Shown: one piece after another, positions 24,619-33,054 of the stretch
How positions within the stretch are numbered: the first letter of the stretch is position 1
Layout of the letters: each line of letters opens with the position of its first letter
Source: Salibacterium salarium
GTDB lineage: Bacteria > Bacillota > Bacilli > Bacillales > Marinococcaceae
Direction of reading: 5' to 3'
NCBI RefSeq assembly: GCF_030813635.1
Contig: NZ_JAUSUM010000002.1
Span: 1,040,410 to 1,104,409, forward strand
DNA length: 64,000 nucleotides
The notes under the pieces: generated by a model
Told to the model about the DNA's origin: nothing
Database searches by the model: none
The model's input: only the letters and a program-made list of their open reading frames with translations
Program-made: the position numbers and the translations under genes

Positions 24619-27474
24619 TCAGACGAGCTGATGAATCCTGCCATAATCCTGTACTGACTTGGGAAGAGTATCGCAAGTGAAATATAAAATTTGTCTATGA
24701 GAGCTTGCCTGTAGAAGAAGTTGAAAAGCTAGTTGTTGACGTTCACGATCAAAGTTAACAAAGGGATCATCCATAATTAGTGGCAGAGTCTGACTATGAT
24801 TATAGTTTTCAGCAAGAGCCAAACGTAATGATAAATAAAGCTGCTCTGCTGTTCCGCGACTTAGCTCAACCGGTTCAAACCACTGTCCACGGTTATCTTC
24901 TACAATGAATTTCTCTTCCCCTACAGGAGCAAACAAACGTGTATAGCCCTGCTGTGTCATATAAGAAAAATAAGAAGAGGCTGTTTGTACAACTTCTGGC
25001 TGTCTTTCCTTTTCATACACTGATTTTGCCTGTCGCAGGATCATCCTTGCTGCTTTTCGTACAAGCCACTTATGTGTATTTTCTTGGAATACAAGCTTAT
25101 TTTCTTCAAAATATTGTAATTCTTCCCCGTAGGTACCACCATCTTCGATTTGTTTACGTTGTTGGTTGAGCTCAGCTAATTTTCTATTCAACTCTTGTTC
25201 TGTTTCGTCCAGTTCTGCCAACTCTTCTGCTTTCATCGTTAATTCTTCTTCGGGTGTGTAAGAGTCATTCTTTATTTCATTCATCCACCCTTCCACACTT
25301 TCTCCTTCAAACATTTGAGCCATAAGTTGACTATGTACCCATTCCTGTTTATTTTTCCACTCCTCATACTTTTTCTTCTGTTCTAATACTCGGAAAAATG
25401 ATTCTTTATCGTCCGCTCCTACATTTCGATACAACTGATTTATCATGTCTACCGCTTCCATACGAAGTGTTTCATATAGATTGACTTGGTGAACGACAGT
25501 AGACCAGTGTTTTTCTTCTTCTTTATATTCTCTATAACGCTGCTCTTCTTTTTCAAAAATATGCTGTATTACGGCAAAGGTTTCTTCTACAGTACGAAAA
25601 GAAACATTTGCTTGCTCGGCAAGCCAGCTAGTTTCCACTTGGATTTCTTCCATCTTTTCTAAAATATCCTGGCTTTCTATTTCTAACCTGTTTATATCAT
25701 GGACAAGCCCTTTCCATTCTTTTACCGTTTGAAAATATGTTTCAGCTGACTGTATGGAAGGAATGGTAGGAAACTGGTAGGTCCTGCACCATTCTTTAAA
25801 TTCTGTTTGTAGTGTTAGCCAGTTAGCTTGTTCTTGTTCTAATGCATTTTCGAGAGATTGCTTGGCGTTGTTTTCTCTCCCAAGCTGCCATTCGTACTCT
25901 CGAACTAGAGCTTCTAAACGCAAATCCTCTTCTAATAATGATTTATGTTTCCAATACAAACTATTAGTCGAATGTTTATTGTTTTGTTGATGTAGCATGT
26001 ACCATAAAATACTTGCTGCAACACCGACACCGACCATAACGAAGCCCATCAACCATTGACCAGTTAACCATTCCCAAATTCCAAGTGTAAAAAAGATAAC
26101 AATAGAAATCTGGAGCATCATCACTGGTTTATTTGACGAAGGAGATAGACTGGATTTCTCTTCAAATTGAACGACAACATCTTCACTATATCCCCGCTCT
26201 TCTTTAGAACGCTGCTTCTCATTGTTTTGATGGTAATCTTTTTGAATCAACGTTGCTTTCTCGTCTTGCTGCTGATACTGTTGCTCCAGCAGTCGCAATC
26301 GTTCTTTTACTTCTTTACTTTTATCTATAATTGTCTGCAGTTCTTCTTGGGCATGAATCGTAGTAACACTAGCGTGCAAATCCTCATGATATAAATCTCC
26401 TAGCCTTTCTTTCAGTTCTTTAAGCATGTCTTGTTTTTGATCAATCTTATAGCTAATACGATTATTATCCTCCACATACTTGCTATAGACAGGAATTCGT
26501 TCCTTTAATGCTGAAAACCTTTCTAAGTGATGAAAAACAGGCCACATAAGCGCTGCTCCCTGGTTTTCTGATTCCAGCTGCTTTTTGGTGATTTTCGCAT
26601 TCTCCCACCATTTCACAGCTTCATCGTACTTTTGCTTATACTCTCCCCATTTTTCTTCTTTTTCAAGCGGAATGTCTTTAAATGAATGCAAGCTTTCCAG
26701 GTTTTTCTCCGTGTCTTTATTCTCAGTCAACAATTGTAATAAATACTTTTTTCGATTTAATCGTTCCGTTACATGATTTATTTCTTTTTTCTTCCGTTTG
26801 TATTCTTCTAGTTGGTGTATTACATTTTCTCTTTCTTCCATAAGACGATCATATTGCTCAAACTGCTTTTCCCATTCTCTCAAATGAAGACGTTTGTCAT
26901 GCAAGGTTTTAATATCTTTGTTTATGATTGGTTTTTGGCCTTTAGGTTTAAATAAGTTACTCAACTCTTCATCCAGCTTTTTTTCCATTTGGGCGATGTG
27001 TTTAGTACCGGTCATACCGGCTTCGTAAATGTATTTATTCAATTCCTCTCCTTTCAAATTTTGTATCTCACTCAATCCATCCAATCCAAAGCAAAATATA
27101 CCTTGAAAAATGCCGCGATCCATATTACCGAGTGCTGCTTTTAACCACTCTTCTCCAAAACGTTCCCCCTCCTCTGTATATACGGTTACATCTCCTGCTG
27201 CTTTTTTTCCAGATTGCCGTTCGACTGTTGCTTTCTTTCCATTTTCTAAACGAATTGTTATATAACCGCCGTAGTGATTACCGGTTTTAGGTTCATAACG
27301 AAGTGCATTTTCTCTTTTAGAAGGAAAACCAAATAAAACCGCTTGTATAAAAGCTCTGATAGTAGATTTTCCAGCTTCATTCTCCCCTTGTATGAAATGA
27401 ATCGGGAGCTGAAAATCTATGATTTCATCCTGAAATTTCCCAAATCCATAAATATGAAGTTTCTCAATCTTCAT
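24619..27474 (-). CDS. yhaN: YhaN, SbcC/Rad50-like AAA ATPase
   Basis: A long coiled-coil ATPase thought to act with YhaO in DNA double-strand break repair. The N-terminus IYGFGKFQD and Walker A GENEAGKSTI (about 35-44) begin the head. The middle is long coiled coil with two central hydrophobic stretches (about 445-480: MLQISIVIFFTLGIW and LMGFVMVGVGVAASI), an unusual feature shared by YhaN proteins. The C-terminal head has LSRGTAEQLYLSLRLALAE and the Walker B PLIMDDPFVNFD. The ATG at 27474 follows GGAAGGAG; the frame overlaps the yhaO end by 11 bases. Confidence 0.9.
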   Translation of the reverse strand: MKIEKLHIYGFGKFQDEIIDFQLPIHFIQGENEAGKSTIRAFIQAVLFGFPSKRENALRYEPKTGNHYGGYITIRLENGKKATVERQSGKKAAGDVTVYTEEGERFGEEWLKAALGNMDRGIFQGIFCFGLDGLSEIQNLKGEELNKYIYEAGMTGTKHIAQMEKKLDEELSNLFKPKGQKPIINKDIKTLHDKRLHLREWEKQFEQYDRLMEERENVIHQLEEYKRKKKEINHVTERLNRKKYLLQLLTENKDTEKNLESLHSFKDIPLEKEEKWGEYKQKYDEAVKWWENAKITKKQLESENQGAALMWPVFHHLERFSALKERIPVYSKYVEDNNRISYKIDQKQDMLKELKERLGDLYHEDLHASVTTIHAQEELQTIIDKSKEVKERLRLLEQQYQQQDEKATLIQKDYHQNNEKQRSKEERGYSEDVVVQFEEKSSLSPSSNKPVMMLQISIVIFFTLGIWEWLTGQWLMGFVMVGVGVAASILWYMLHQQNNKHSTNSLYWKHKSLLEEDLRLEALVREYEWQLGRENNAKQSLENALEQEQANWLTLQTEFKEWCRTYQFPTIPSIQSAETYFQTVKEWKGLVHDINRLEIESQDILEKMEEIQVETSWLAEQANVSFRTVEETFAVIQHIFEKEEQRYREYKEEEKHWSTVVHQVNLYETLRMEAVDMINQLYRNVGADDKESFFRVLEQKKKYEEWKNKQEWVHSQLMAQMFEGESVEGWMNEIKNDSYTPEEELTMKAEELAELDETEQELNRKLAELNQQRKQIEDGGTYGEELQYFEENKLVFQENTHKWLVRKAARMILRQAKSVYEKERQPEVVQTASSYFSYMTQQGYTRLFAPVGEEKFIVEDNRGQWFEPVELSRGTAEQLYLSLRLALAENYNHSQTLPLIMDDPFVNFDRERQQLAFQLLLQASSHRQILYFTCDTLPKSVQDYGRIHQLV

Positions 27475-28714
27475 TGGCCTTCTCCTTCCCCCACATTTCC
27501 CACAACAGTCTTTGTGCTTCATCAATAATTGCCGCTGGATCTTCCACTTCTGAAGCAGATAAATAAGTTCGCGCTGCCGGGTGCTGCATAAGCTCCTTCC
27601 ATACGTTTGCCACTTGTTCTGGGTTATCTTTCAAATGGAGTGCTGCTTCTGCCATATCCCCAAGAAAATGATTTTCGCCATTAGAATGTATGGTCATGTC
27701 ATCAGGTATTGTTTGATTCGTTAATCGGTGAATATGGAAAAAGGGACTGTCTACAGCGCCGATTTCATTTAAAGCTTCTTTCCATTCTTGTAATTCCTTT
27801 TCTTCTTGCAGATGTAAACTTAATGAGCCTTTTCCCTTCAAAGTTATATCAAGCCATACACCTATTCGATTAACGATCTGATAAGCTGAAATATCCTCTA
27901 CTATTTGATTTGTAAGACTGTCAAATGATACATGTCCATCAATAGACGTTTCGATCTTTATAAAAGGGATAACCGAGGCAGACCTAAACGACACGTCTGC
28001 CTTCTCTTCATCTAAGTGAACATATAAATATCCTTTGTCACCAGGTTCATTGCGATGACGTGCTTGAATATTGCCTGGATAGCAAATATGATTTGCAAGC
28101 GAATGTCTCGTATGAATGTGACCAAGAGCCCAGTAATCAAACTCTTTCTCCAACAAATCTTCTTTGTCAAAAGGAGCATAAGCATGATCTGTATTACGTC
28201 TTTCTTGTCCATGCAGCAAGCCTATCTGAAGTGGTGCTTCTGTCCCTTCCTTTTTATTATATTGTTTCGCTATATTTTGATGGAGCGTTCGTTTTTCATA
28301 ACTGCAACCATAAATAAATGCTGCTTCCTCTCCTTTTTTATGAAAAATTTTTATTTCCGGTGTCGTATCAAATATATGTACATTTTCAGGCCATCCTGCG
28401 GGTGCATACTTTTTATGAACAGGATCATGATTTCCAAAAATAACGTAAACCGGAATATCATGTTTTTGGAGTGTTTGAAATTGTGTTTTTAAGTACAGCT
28501 GATTTCTTAAGCTGCGATTATCTTGATCAAATAGATCACCTGCAATGATGATAAAATCCACTTCAAGTTGAATCGCATCCTTCACCATATTATCTACTGC
28601 GGTGTATATACTATCTTCAAGCTGCTGTTTTAATAATGACGGTGCTCCTGCAGCAGCTGGAATAGTTGAACCAAGATGAAGGTCGGCTGCGTGTATAAAT
28701 CGTAATGGTTCCAT
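27464..28714 (-). CDS. yhaO: YhaO, SbcD/Mre11-like nuclease
   Basis: A metallophosphoesterase nuclease paired with YhaN. Motifs are FIHAADLHLGST, IIAGDLFDQDNRS, VIFGNHDPVHKK (metal-binding Asn-His-Asp) and WALGHIHTRH, in Mre11 order within the first 220 residues. The remaining 200 residues form the DNA-binding cap. It has 416 residues. It precedes and overlaps yhaN, as in other bacilli, so the two subunits are made together. Confidence 0.92.
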   Translation of the reverse strand: MEPLRFIHAADLHLGSTIPAAAGAPSLLKQQLEDSIYTAVDNMVKDAIQLEVDFIIIAGDLFDQDNRSLRNQLYLKTQFQTLQKHDIPVYVIFGNHDPVHKKYAPAGWPENVHIFDTTPEIKIFHKKGEEAAFIYGCSYEKRTLHQNIAKQYNKKEGTEAPLQIGLLHGQERRNTDHAYAPFDKEDLLEKEFDYWALGHIHTRHSLANHICYPGNIQARHRNEPGDKGYLYVHLDEEKADVSFRSASVIPFIKIETSIDGHVSFDSLTNQIVEDISAYQIVNRIGVWLDITLKGKGSLSLHLQEEKELQEWKEALNEIGAVDSPFFHIHRLTNQTIPDDMTIHSNGENHFLGDMAEAALHLKDNPEQVANVWKELMQHPAARTYLSASEVEDPAAIIDEAQRLLWEMWGKEKANED

Positions 28715-28904
28715 AAATAAAACAGCCTTTCTATATTAAAGAATTTCTTTCATTATATCACGAAAAAGGTGAACGTATGCTCGCATTAGATATCGTTCAC
28801 AAGAAAAGCATGGTGCTCCGCTACAGGGTCTAGACAGGATGTGCCTCGAGCGTTTGGGCGTTTGCGTTAAACATAGACGACAAAAACGGAATAGTTTCCT
28901 ATCT
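28715..28904. repeat. Intergenic region holding a degenerate repeat
   Basis: No ORF. The segment 28801-28904 and the start of the adjacent terminator share ordered words with 9741-9857: AAGAAAAGC, GAGCG.TTG, then TTTCCTATCTTAAAAAAA. The yhaO promoter should be in the left part; I cannot specify it. Confidence 0.4.
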
Positions 28905-28946
28905 TAAAAAAAGCAGAGCCTGCATGGAGTGCAAGCTCTACTTTTT
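28905..28946 (-). terminator. Terminator of the LSm-like gene
   Basis: On the minus strand AAAGTAGAGCTTGCA pairs with TGCAGGCTCTGCTTT (one G-U type change) and is followed by a U-run. Confidence 0.85.
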
Positions 28947-29310
28947 AAAATAGCGTGGACAATGCAACAAGGGCAGCCAGCGGTAATACTAATCTACGAT
29001 ACCTTGGTCTCGGACGAGGATAATATCCTCCGCCTGGGTATCCCCCATATCCACCATATCCTCCAAAAAACTGTCGGTTGTTCATGCCGGATTGACAACC
29101 GCACCCTTTCGTTAACATATTGTTCATCTGTGCTCCTTGAACCATCCCATTGTTATTGTTATTGTTGCTATTTTCAGGGACCATCATATACACATTGTTA
29201 TCATCTACATCTTCAATAAACCCTTGTAGTTGTTCGTTATTATTCATTTGCACCGTAACCAAATGTCCAATATGCTGCTTACAAAGATGATGCATTTGCA
29301 TAGGATTCAT
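28945..29310 (-). CDS. Hypothetical protein: LSm-like N-terminus, Gly/Tyr-rich middle, hydrophobic C-terminus
   Basis: No assigned family. The 121-residue product starts MNPMQMHHLCKQHIGHLVTV and continues MNNNEQLQGFIEDVDDNNVYMMVPEN, a pattern of small beta-barrel (LSm-like) proteins that bind a ligand or RNA. An Asn-run follows, then KGCGCQSG with three Cys nearby, a GYGGYGGYPGGGYYPRPRPRYRR tract and a final hydrophobic segment LVLPLAALVALSTLF that could insert in a membrane. AGGAGG lies 11 bases before the ATG at 29310. The composition suggests a spore surface or envelope protein, which is a guess. Confidence 0.7.
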   Translation of the reverse strand: MNPMQMHHLCKQHIGHLVTVQMNNNEQLQGFIEDVDDNNVYMMVPENSNNNNNNGMVQGAQMNNMLTKGCGCQSGMNNRQFFGGYGGYGGYPGGGYYPRPRPRYRRLVLPLAALVALSTLF

Positions 29311-29379
29311 ATAAACGTCCGCCTCCTTTTTCCATGCTATCCTATTCAAGTTGGCGGGCGCATGTGCAGCTAATAGCTA

Positions 29380-30138
29380 CTACTGTTCCGTCGATTCTTC
29401 CATTCTTTTTCGTTGACGAGCAAAAAGTAACGACTGAAATATCATAAATATCCCGCCGGCAAACCAATACAACGATAGGGCGGATGGTAAAGCAAATCCT
29501 GCAGTAATCATCATACCAGGCATAATATACATAAGTGCCTTCATTTGCTGAGGAGATTGACTCATCGTCACTTTTGTTTGTATAAACATTGATATACCTG
29601 CTGCAACAGGCATGATATGCAGTGGATCTGTTTGTCCCAAATCCATCCATAAGAAATTGTGATTCGCAATTTCCTCTGTTCGCATGATTGCGAAATAAAA
29701 GGCCATTAAAATAGGCATTTGAATAAAAATAGGAAGGCAACCGGCCACAGGATTTACTCCGTGTTTAGAATATAACTGCATCATTTCCTGCTGTAGTTTT
29801 TGAGCTTGTTCTCTATCTTTTGTATCGTATTTTTCTCGTAACTCTTTCATTTCGGGCTGAAGCTTTCTCATCGCAAACGTACTACGCTGCTGCTTAATAA
29901 AAAACGGCAAAAGAATAAGACGAATGACTATTGTCATCATAATAATCGCTAAGCCGTAACTTCCTTGAAAAAGATCTGCCATAGAAGTTATTAACCACGA
30001 TAACGGATAAACAAAGAAATGGTTCCAAATACCATCGGTTTCCGAGGTGATTGGCTCTTGGTTCATCCCGCACCCTGATAAAACAACCAAAATACTTAAA
30101 TATATAAAAATTTGTTTATATTTTTTTATTGACAACAC
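29380..30138 (-). CDS. yidC: YidC/Oxa1-type membrane protein insertase (lipoprotein)
   Basis: A membrane insertase of the SpoIIIJ/YqjG class. The signal peptide ends in the lipobox LSGC (about residue 22). Five hydrophobic segments follow; the conserved hydrophilic-groove Arg lies in MMTIVIRLILLPFFIKQQ (about 73), after which comes a positively charged coiled loop MRKLQPEMKELREKYD. It has 252 residues. Two possible starts (GTG at 30138, TTG three bases on) share the AGGAGG site. The bacillus paralogues are exchangeable in part, so I do not choose between spoIIIJ and yqjG. Confidence 0.9.
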   Translation of the reverse strand: MLSIKKYKQIFIYLSILVVLSGCGMNQEPITSETDGIWNHFFVYPLSWLITSMADLFQGSYGLAIIMMTIVIRLILLPFFIKQQRSTFAMRKLQPEMKELREKYDTKDREQAQKLQQEMMQLYSKHGVNPVAGCLPIFIQMPILMAFYFAIMRTEEIANHNFLWMDLGQTDPLHIMPVAAGISMFIQTKVTMSQSPQQMKALMYIMPGMMITAGFALPSALSLYWFAGGIFMIFQSLLFARQRKRMEESTEQ

Positions 30139-30166
30139 TTGTTCCTCCTAAAAAATAATACTTTCT

Positions 30167-30439
30167 TTAGATATTGGGAGAAATAAGTGAAGCGTCGTCA
30201 TCGTCCTGTTGATCTTTTACTGACGGTATTTTTCTTCGATTCATCGAAAATATTAAACAATCAAGATCAGGGATTTGATTTGTATTATATCTTAAATCAA
30301 TATGAGTGTTACGGTTAATTAAATAACGACATGTCCAACTAGGGCCAGAGGAACCTATGACAGACCAGGTTGTTATATAAAGAAGTGATAAAACGAGAAA
30401 TATTTCTAAAATACCAACGTCCATAAAAATTTCAATCAT
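30167..30439 (-). CDS. Hypothetical small membrane protein
   Basis: A 90-residue product of unknown family with one hydrophobic segment (about 3-24) and a polar tail rich in Asn, Arg and Asp ending QDDDDASLISPNI. The ribosome site GGGGGAGG is strong and the gene is tightly packed between the lytic transglycosylase (23 bases) and yidC (28 bases), which supports it being real and cotranscribed. Confidence 0.55.
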   Translation of the reverse strand: MIEIFMDVGILEIFLVLSLLYITTWSVIGSSGPSWTCRYLINRNTHIDLRYNTNQIPDLDCLIFSMNRRKIPSVKDQQDDDDASLISPNI

Positions 30440-30462
30440 CGATTCCTCCCCCTTTCATAGAC

Positions 30463-31113
30463 TTAATTATTATTTTCTTCTTGTTTTACCGCAACGTAAT
30501 TTTTTTCGTATCTTTCAGCAAACTCGAGCACTTCATCCACATACCAATCTGCATGGTTATATTGATATAATGCCGAATTTAGGTCACCATCGGCTGCACC
30601 ATTAGCTTTAAGGTAATTGGCTGTTGAAAAGATAGCATCCTTTAGATTATAAGGATCAGCTTTCCCATTACCGTTCCCATCTACCCCATATCCTCCATTT
30701 TCCTCAATAACATCTAAACTTGTTAATTCTTCATCTGCAATATCTATATTTCCTTTTCCATTACATTCTTCATAACTCCAACCTACAAACGTACACGGCA
30801 TAAACTGTGTATGCCCCACAGCGCCAGCTGGACTTTCTAAACTTTCCATCGTTGAAAACAACGTCTCTACGCGATGTACGGCTGCTAGAACTTCCCATGA
30901 AACACCATAATCCGCTTCTGCCTCTTTATATATTGGAATATACTGTTCTGGTATTTCATCCTTCGAGTATTGAGGGGTTGTATCTTCTTGCTCAGGATTC
31001 GTGTCTGGTGTTAACCCTTTATACAAAAGAGCACCACTGATAAACAAGAATAAAAAGAGGATAATTCCAGCTGACACCGGCTTTTTCTTTTTCTTTTTTG
31101 CCAATGTCTCCAC
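30463..31113 (-). CDS. Membrane-anchored lytic transglycosylase
   Basis: A peptidoglycan lytic transglycosylase of the MltB-like/SLT_2 type. A basic KKKKKK stretch and one membrane helix (about 15-35) are followed by a short linker and the catalytic domain. The catalytic Glu is expected in AAVHRVETLFS (about 98), and SPAGAVGHTQFMPCTFVGW and GKADPYNLKDAIFSTANYLKANGA are typical. Both the GTG at 31113 and the TTG at 31104 have a Shine-Dalgarno-like GGAGG within 8 bases; I use the GTG, giving 216 residues. It heads a run with the small membrane gene and yidC. Confidence 0.78.
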   Translation of the reverse strand: METLAKKKKKKPVSAGIILFLFLFISGALLYKGLTPDTNPEQEDTTPQYSKDEIPEQYIPIYKEAEADYGVSWEVLAAVHRVETLFSTMESLESPAGAVGHTQFMPCTFVGWSYEECNGKGNIDIADEELTSLDVIEENGGYGVDGNGNGKADPYNLKDAIFSTANYLKANGAADGDLNSALYQYNHADWYVDEVLEFAERYEKNYVAVKQEENNN

Positions 31114-31264
31114 CTCCACTCCTCCATCATAAACAAAACTTGAAAATGAATCCACCGACTATTTCGTGAACTGTAGTTCTTTACGTACTTGATTCCGGTT
31201 TCGTTTCATCGTAAAATAAAAATGAATAATCATTCATTTTCTTGCTTGTTAGGAGGAGTGTTTT

Positions 31265-31444
31265 GTGCAGTATTTTTTGACGGCGTTTGCAAAAGACGGA
31301 AAGATACTACTTAATGAGGTGTTTTCATTTGAAAACGAGGCAGAAGCAGTAGAATATGGAATCAATCGTCTGAAAAAAGAACAATGTGATAAGCAAACCT
31401 ACAGAATGACAAGAAATGGTGAACTTGTCCTTTTCCATCGTTAA
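31265..31444 (+). CDS. yhzC: YhzC-like small protein
   Basis: A 59-residue protein found by hand translation: GTG start behind AGGAGGAG, beginning QYFLTAFAKDGKILLNEVF and ending GELVLFHR. The pattern of short strands and helix with FENEAEAVEYGINRLKKEQ resembles the conserved bacillus protein YhzC of unknown function. It is monocistronic, convergent with yhaX and followed by a strong terminator. Confidence 0.7.
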   Translation: MQYFLTAFAKDGKILLNEVFSFENEAEAVEYGINRLKKEQCDKQTYRMTRNGELVLFHR

Positions 31445-31488
31445 TAACCCCTATTAATAATAACTTTTTTCACTAGTGTCTTTAAAAC

Positions 31489-31521
31489 AAAAAGCTGTTC
31501 TGTTAAACAGAACAGCTTTTT
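31489..31521. terminator. Bidirectional terminator yhzC/yhaX
   Basis: AAAAAGCTGTTCTG pairs perfectly with CAGAACAGCTTTTT around TTAAA. Confidence 0.92.
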
Positions 31522-31526
31522 GAGTA

Positions 31527-32366
31527 TTATACTTCAACTTTCATTTGTTTGCGAAATACTTCTTTCACCATATAAGATACACCGTTTTGATCATTAGACC
31601 GGGTAATCCAATCAGCTTTTTGTTTTACTTTCTCAGGAGATTGCCCCATCGCTACACCTATCCCGGCCATTTCTAAAGATGGTTCATCTGCGGTACCTGA
31701 TCCTATATATATCGTTTCTTCTCTTTGAATACCAAGTTCAGACATGAGATAGGATAGCGCATATTCTTTTGTAGCCTCTTCTTTTTTTACGGTAAGATGT
31801 GTACTATTCTGTTCAATAATGATTCCTGGTATTTGTTCTAGTAATTCCTTTCGACACCTGGATGCATCGTTTTCTTCTTCAAATTCTCCAAATAAACGAA
31901 GTGCTGTCAGCTGCTTTTCATAAACAGAAGAAGAGATACGGTCCGTATATGTTTTAGGTTGAAGCAGTCCTTCTCCTAAGCTGAATTGAATTTTTCCAAG
32001 TACATTTTTGGATTGCTGATGTTTATTTTCCCATTCATAATCTTGGCTCTCCAACTGAATACGGCAAGGATACCTTTCCATACAGTCTGCAGCATCATAA
32101 ACCATTTCTGCAGGCATTCTCGTTTCTAAAATGGAGGCTCCTGACAAACCTGCCATTAACCCGCCACCATGACAAATCATTTCATGATTCATTTTCAAAT
32201 GCTTTGCTATTTTTTTTGCTGACGAAAAATGTCTGTTCGTCACAAGGACAGAATATACCCCCTTGTTCCGAACAAAATCGATAGCTTCTTTTGTTTCCCG
32301 GCTGATTCTATCATTTGTTTTTAAAAGCACTCCATCAATACTCATTGCAAGCAATCGATATTTCAT
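31527..32366 (-). CDS. yhaX: HAD-superfamily protein YhaX
   Basis: A Cof-type (class IIB) HAD fold protein, 279 residues from the ATG at 32366 (GGAGGG upstream). Motif II is VLVTNRHFSSA, and the C-terminal acidic motif is IYIGSGTADEPSLEMAGIGVAMGQ with ADWITRSNDQNGV. Motif I reads AMSIDGVLL, where the family nucleophile Asp (DxDGT) is replaced by Ser. The protein therefore may not act as an ordinary phosphatase. It sits between yhzC and yheA, close to the B. subtilis layout. Confidence 0.82.
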   Translation of the reverse strand: MKYRLLAMSIDGVLLKTNDRISRETKEAIDFVRNKGVYSVLVTNRHFSSAKKIAKHLKMNHEMICHGGGLMAGLSGASILETRMPAEMVYDAADCMERYPCRIQLESQDYEWENKHQQSKNVLGKIQFSLGEGLLQPKTYTDRISSSVYEKQLTALRLFGEFEEENDASRCRKELLEQIPGIIIEQNSTHLTVKKEEATKEYALSYLMSELGIQREETIYIGSGTADEPSLEMAGIGVAMGQSPEKVKQKADWITRSNDQNGVSYMVKEVFRKQMKVEV

Positions 32367-32555
32367 GTTGTTTTTCCCTCCTCGGCGTCTGGCCATATCT
32401 AGTTTTATCTTATGTCGTCCTAGCCATGTTTAGAACGAGAGGGAATCTATTAAACAGCACGGATTTTTGGAAAAGTTGATCGATTTCCGCTCTTTATGAT
32501 CTTATGGTGCTGAATGACCTGTGCTAGAGGCGGATGCTTTCGGCAGGGATACATT

Positions 32556-32585
32556 AAAAACCCGGCAGATTTTAAACCTGCCGGG
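32556..32585 (-). terminator. Terminator of yheA
   Basis: ACCCGGCAG pairs with CTGCCGGGT (minus strand) and is followed by TTTTTAATG. Confidence 0.88.
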
Positions 32586-32594
32586 TGACTATTT

Positions 32595-32960
32595 TTATTG
32601 TCCGCCTTCTTGATCTTCAGGAGATCCGTATAACTCTTCAAGCGGCTCTGTAATAATTTTATTCAAATCGCTGATGATAGTACTCATTTGTTGTTCTACT
32701 TCCATCAATTTAGAAATAACTTCGTGCTGCTGCACCATTTCAAATTGTTGTTGAGCTTGTGTAATTTCTTCTTCAGAAGGTTGTTCTCCTTGCATTTGCT
32801 TTTGTTGAAGGTCTAATTGCAAAGAACGGAAATTATCAAGCATTCTTTTTGCTACTTCATCATTTTCCACTTCTTCGTGGAGATTCTTTAGGTTTTGAAA
32901 CTCATCACTATCTCTCAATTCACTGGATAGTTCATTTGCTTTGTCATATACATTGGACAT
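32595..32960 (-). CDS. yheA: YheA, YlbF/YmcA family protein (UPF0342)
   Basis: A 121-residue all-helical protein with NLHEEVENDEVAKRMLDNFRSLQLDLQQKQMQGE, the conserved core of the YlbF/YmcA/YheA group. YlbF and YmcA act on RNase Y and mRNA processing; YheA itself has no proven role. Gln/Glu-rich coiled coil dominates the C-terminal half. AAGGAGG precedes the ATG. It is followed by a terminator and preceded by yheB in the same orientation. Confidence 0.88.
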   Translation of the reverse strand: MSNVYDKANELSSELRDSDEFQNLKNLHEEVENDEVAKRMLDNFRSLQLDLQQKQMQGEQPSEEEITQAQQQFEMVQQHEVISKLMEVEQQMSTIISDLNKIITEPLEELYGSPEDQEGGQ

Positions 32961-33054
32961 TAGGTAGTCCTCCTTTTTACAATCTTAACCGAGCATAACA
33001 TGAATCCCTGCCGTAAATCATCCATTCGCTATTATTCTTAATTGCACAAATTCT

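Noticed and set aside
29342..29740. 132-residue minus ORF inside yidC
   Set aside because: Alternative frame of the clear YidC gene; no family features.
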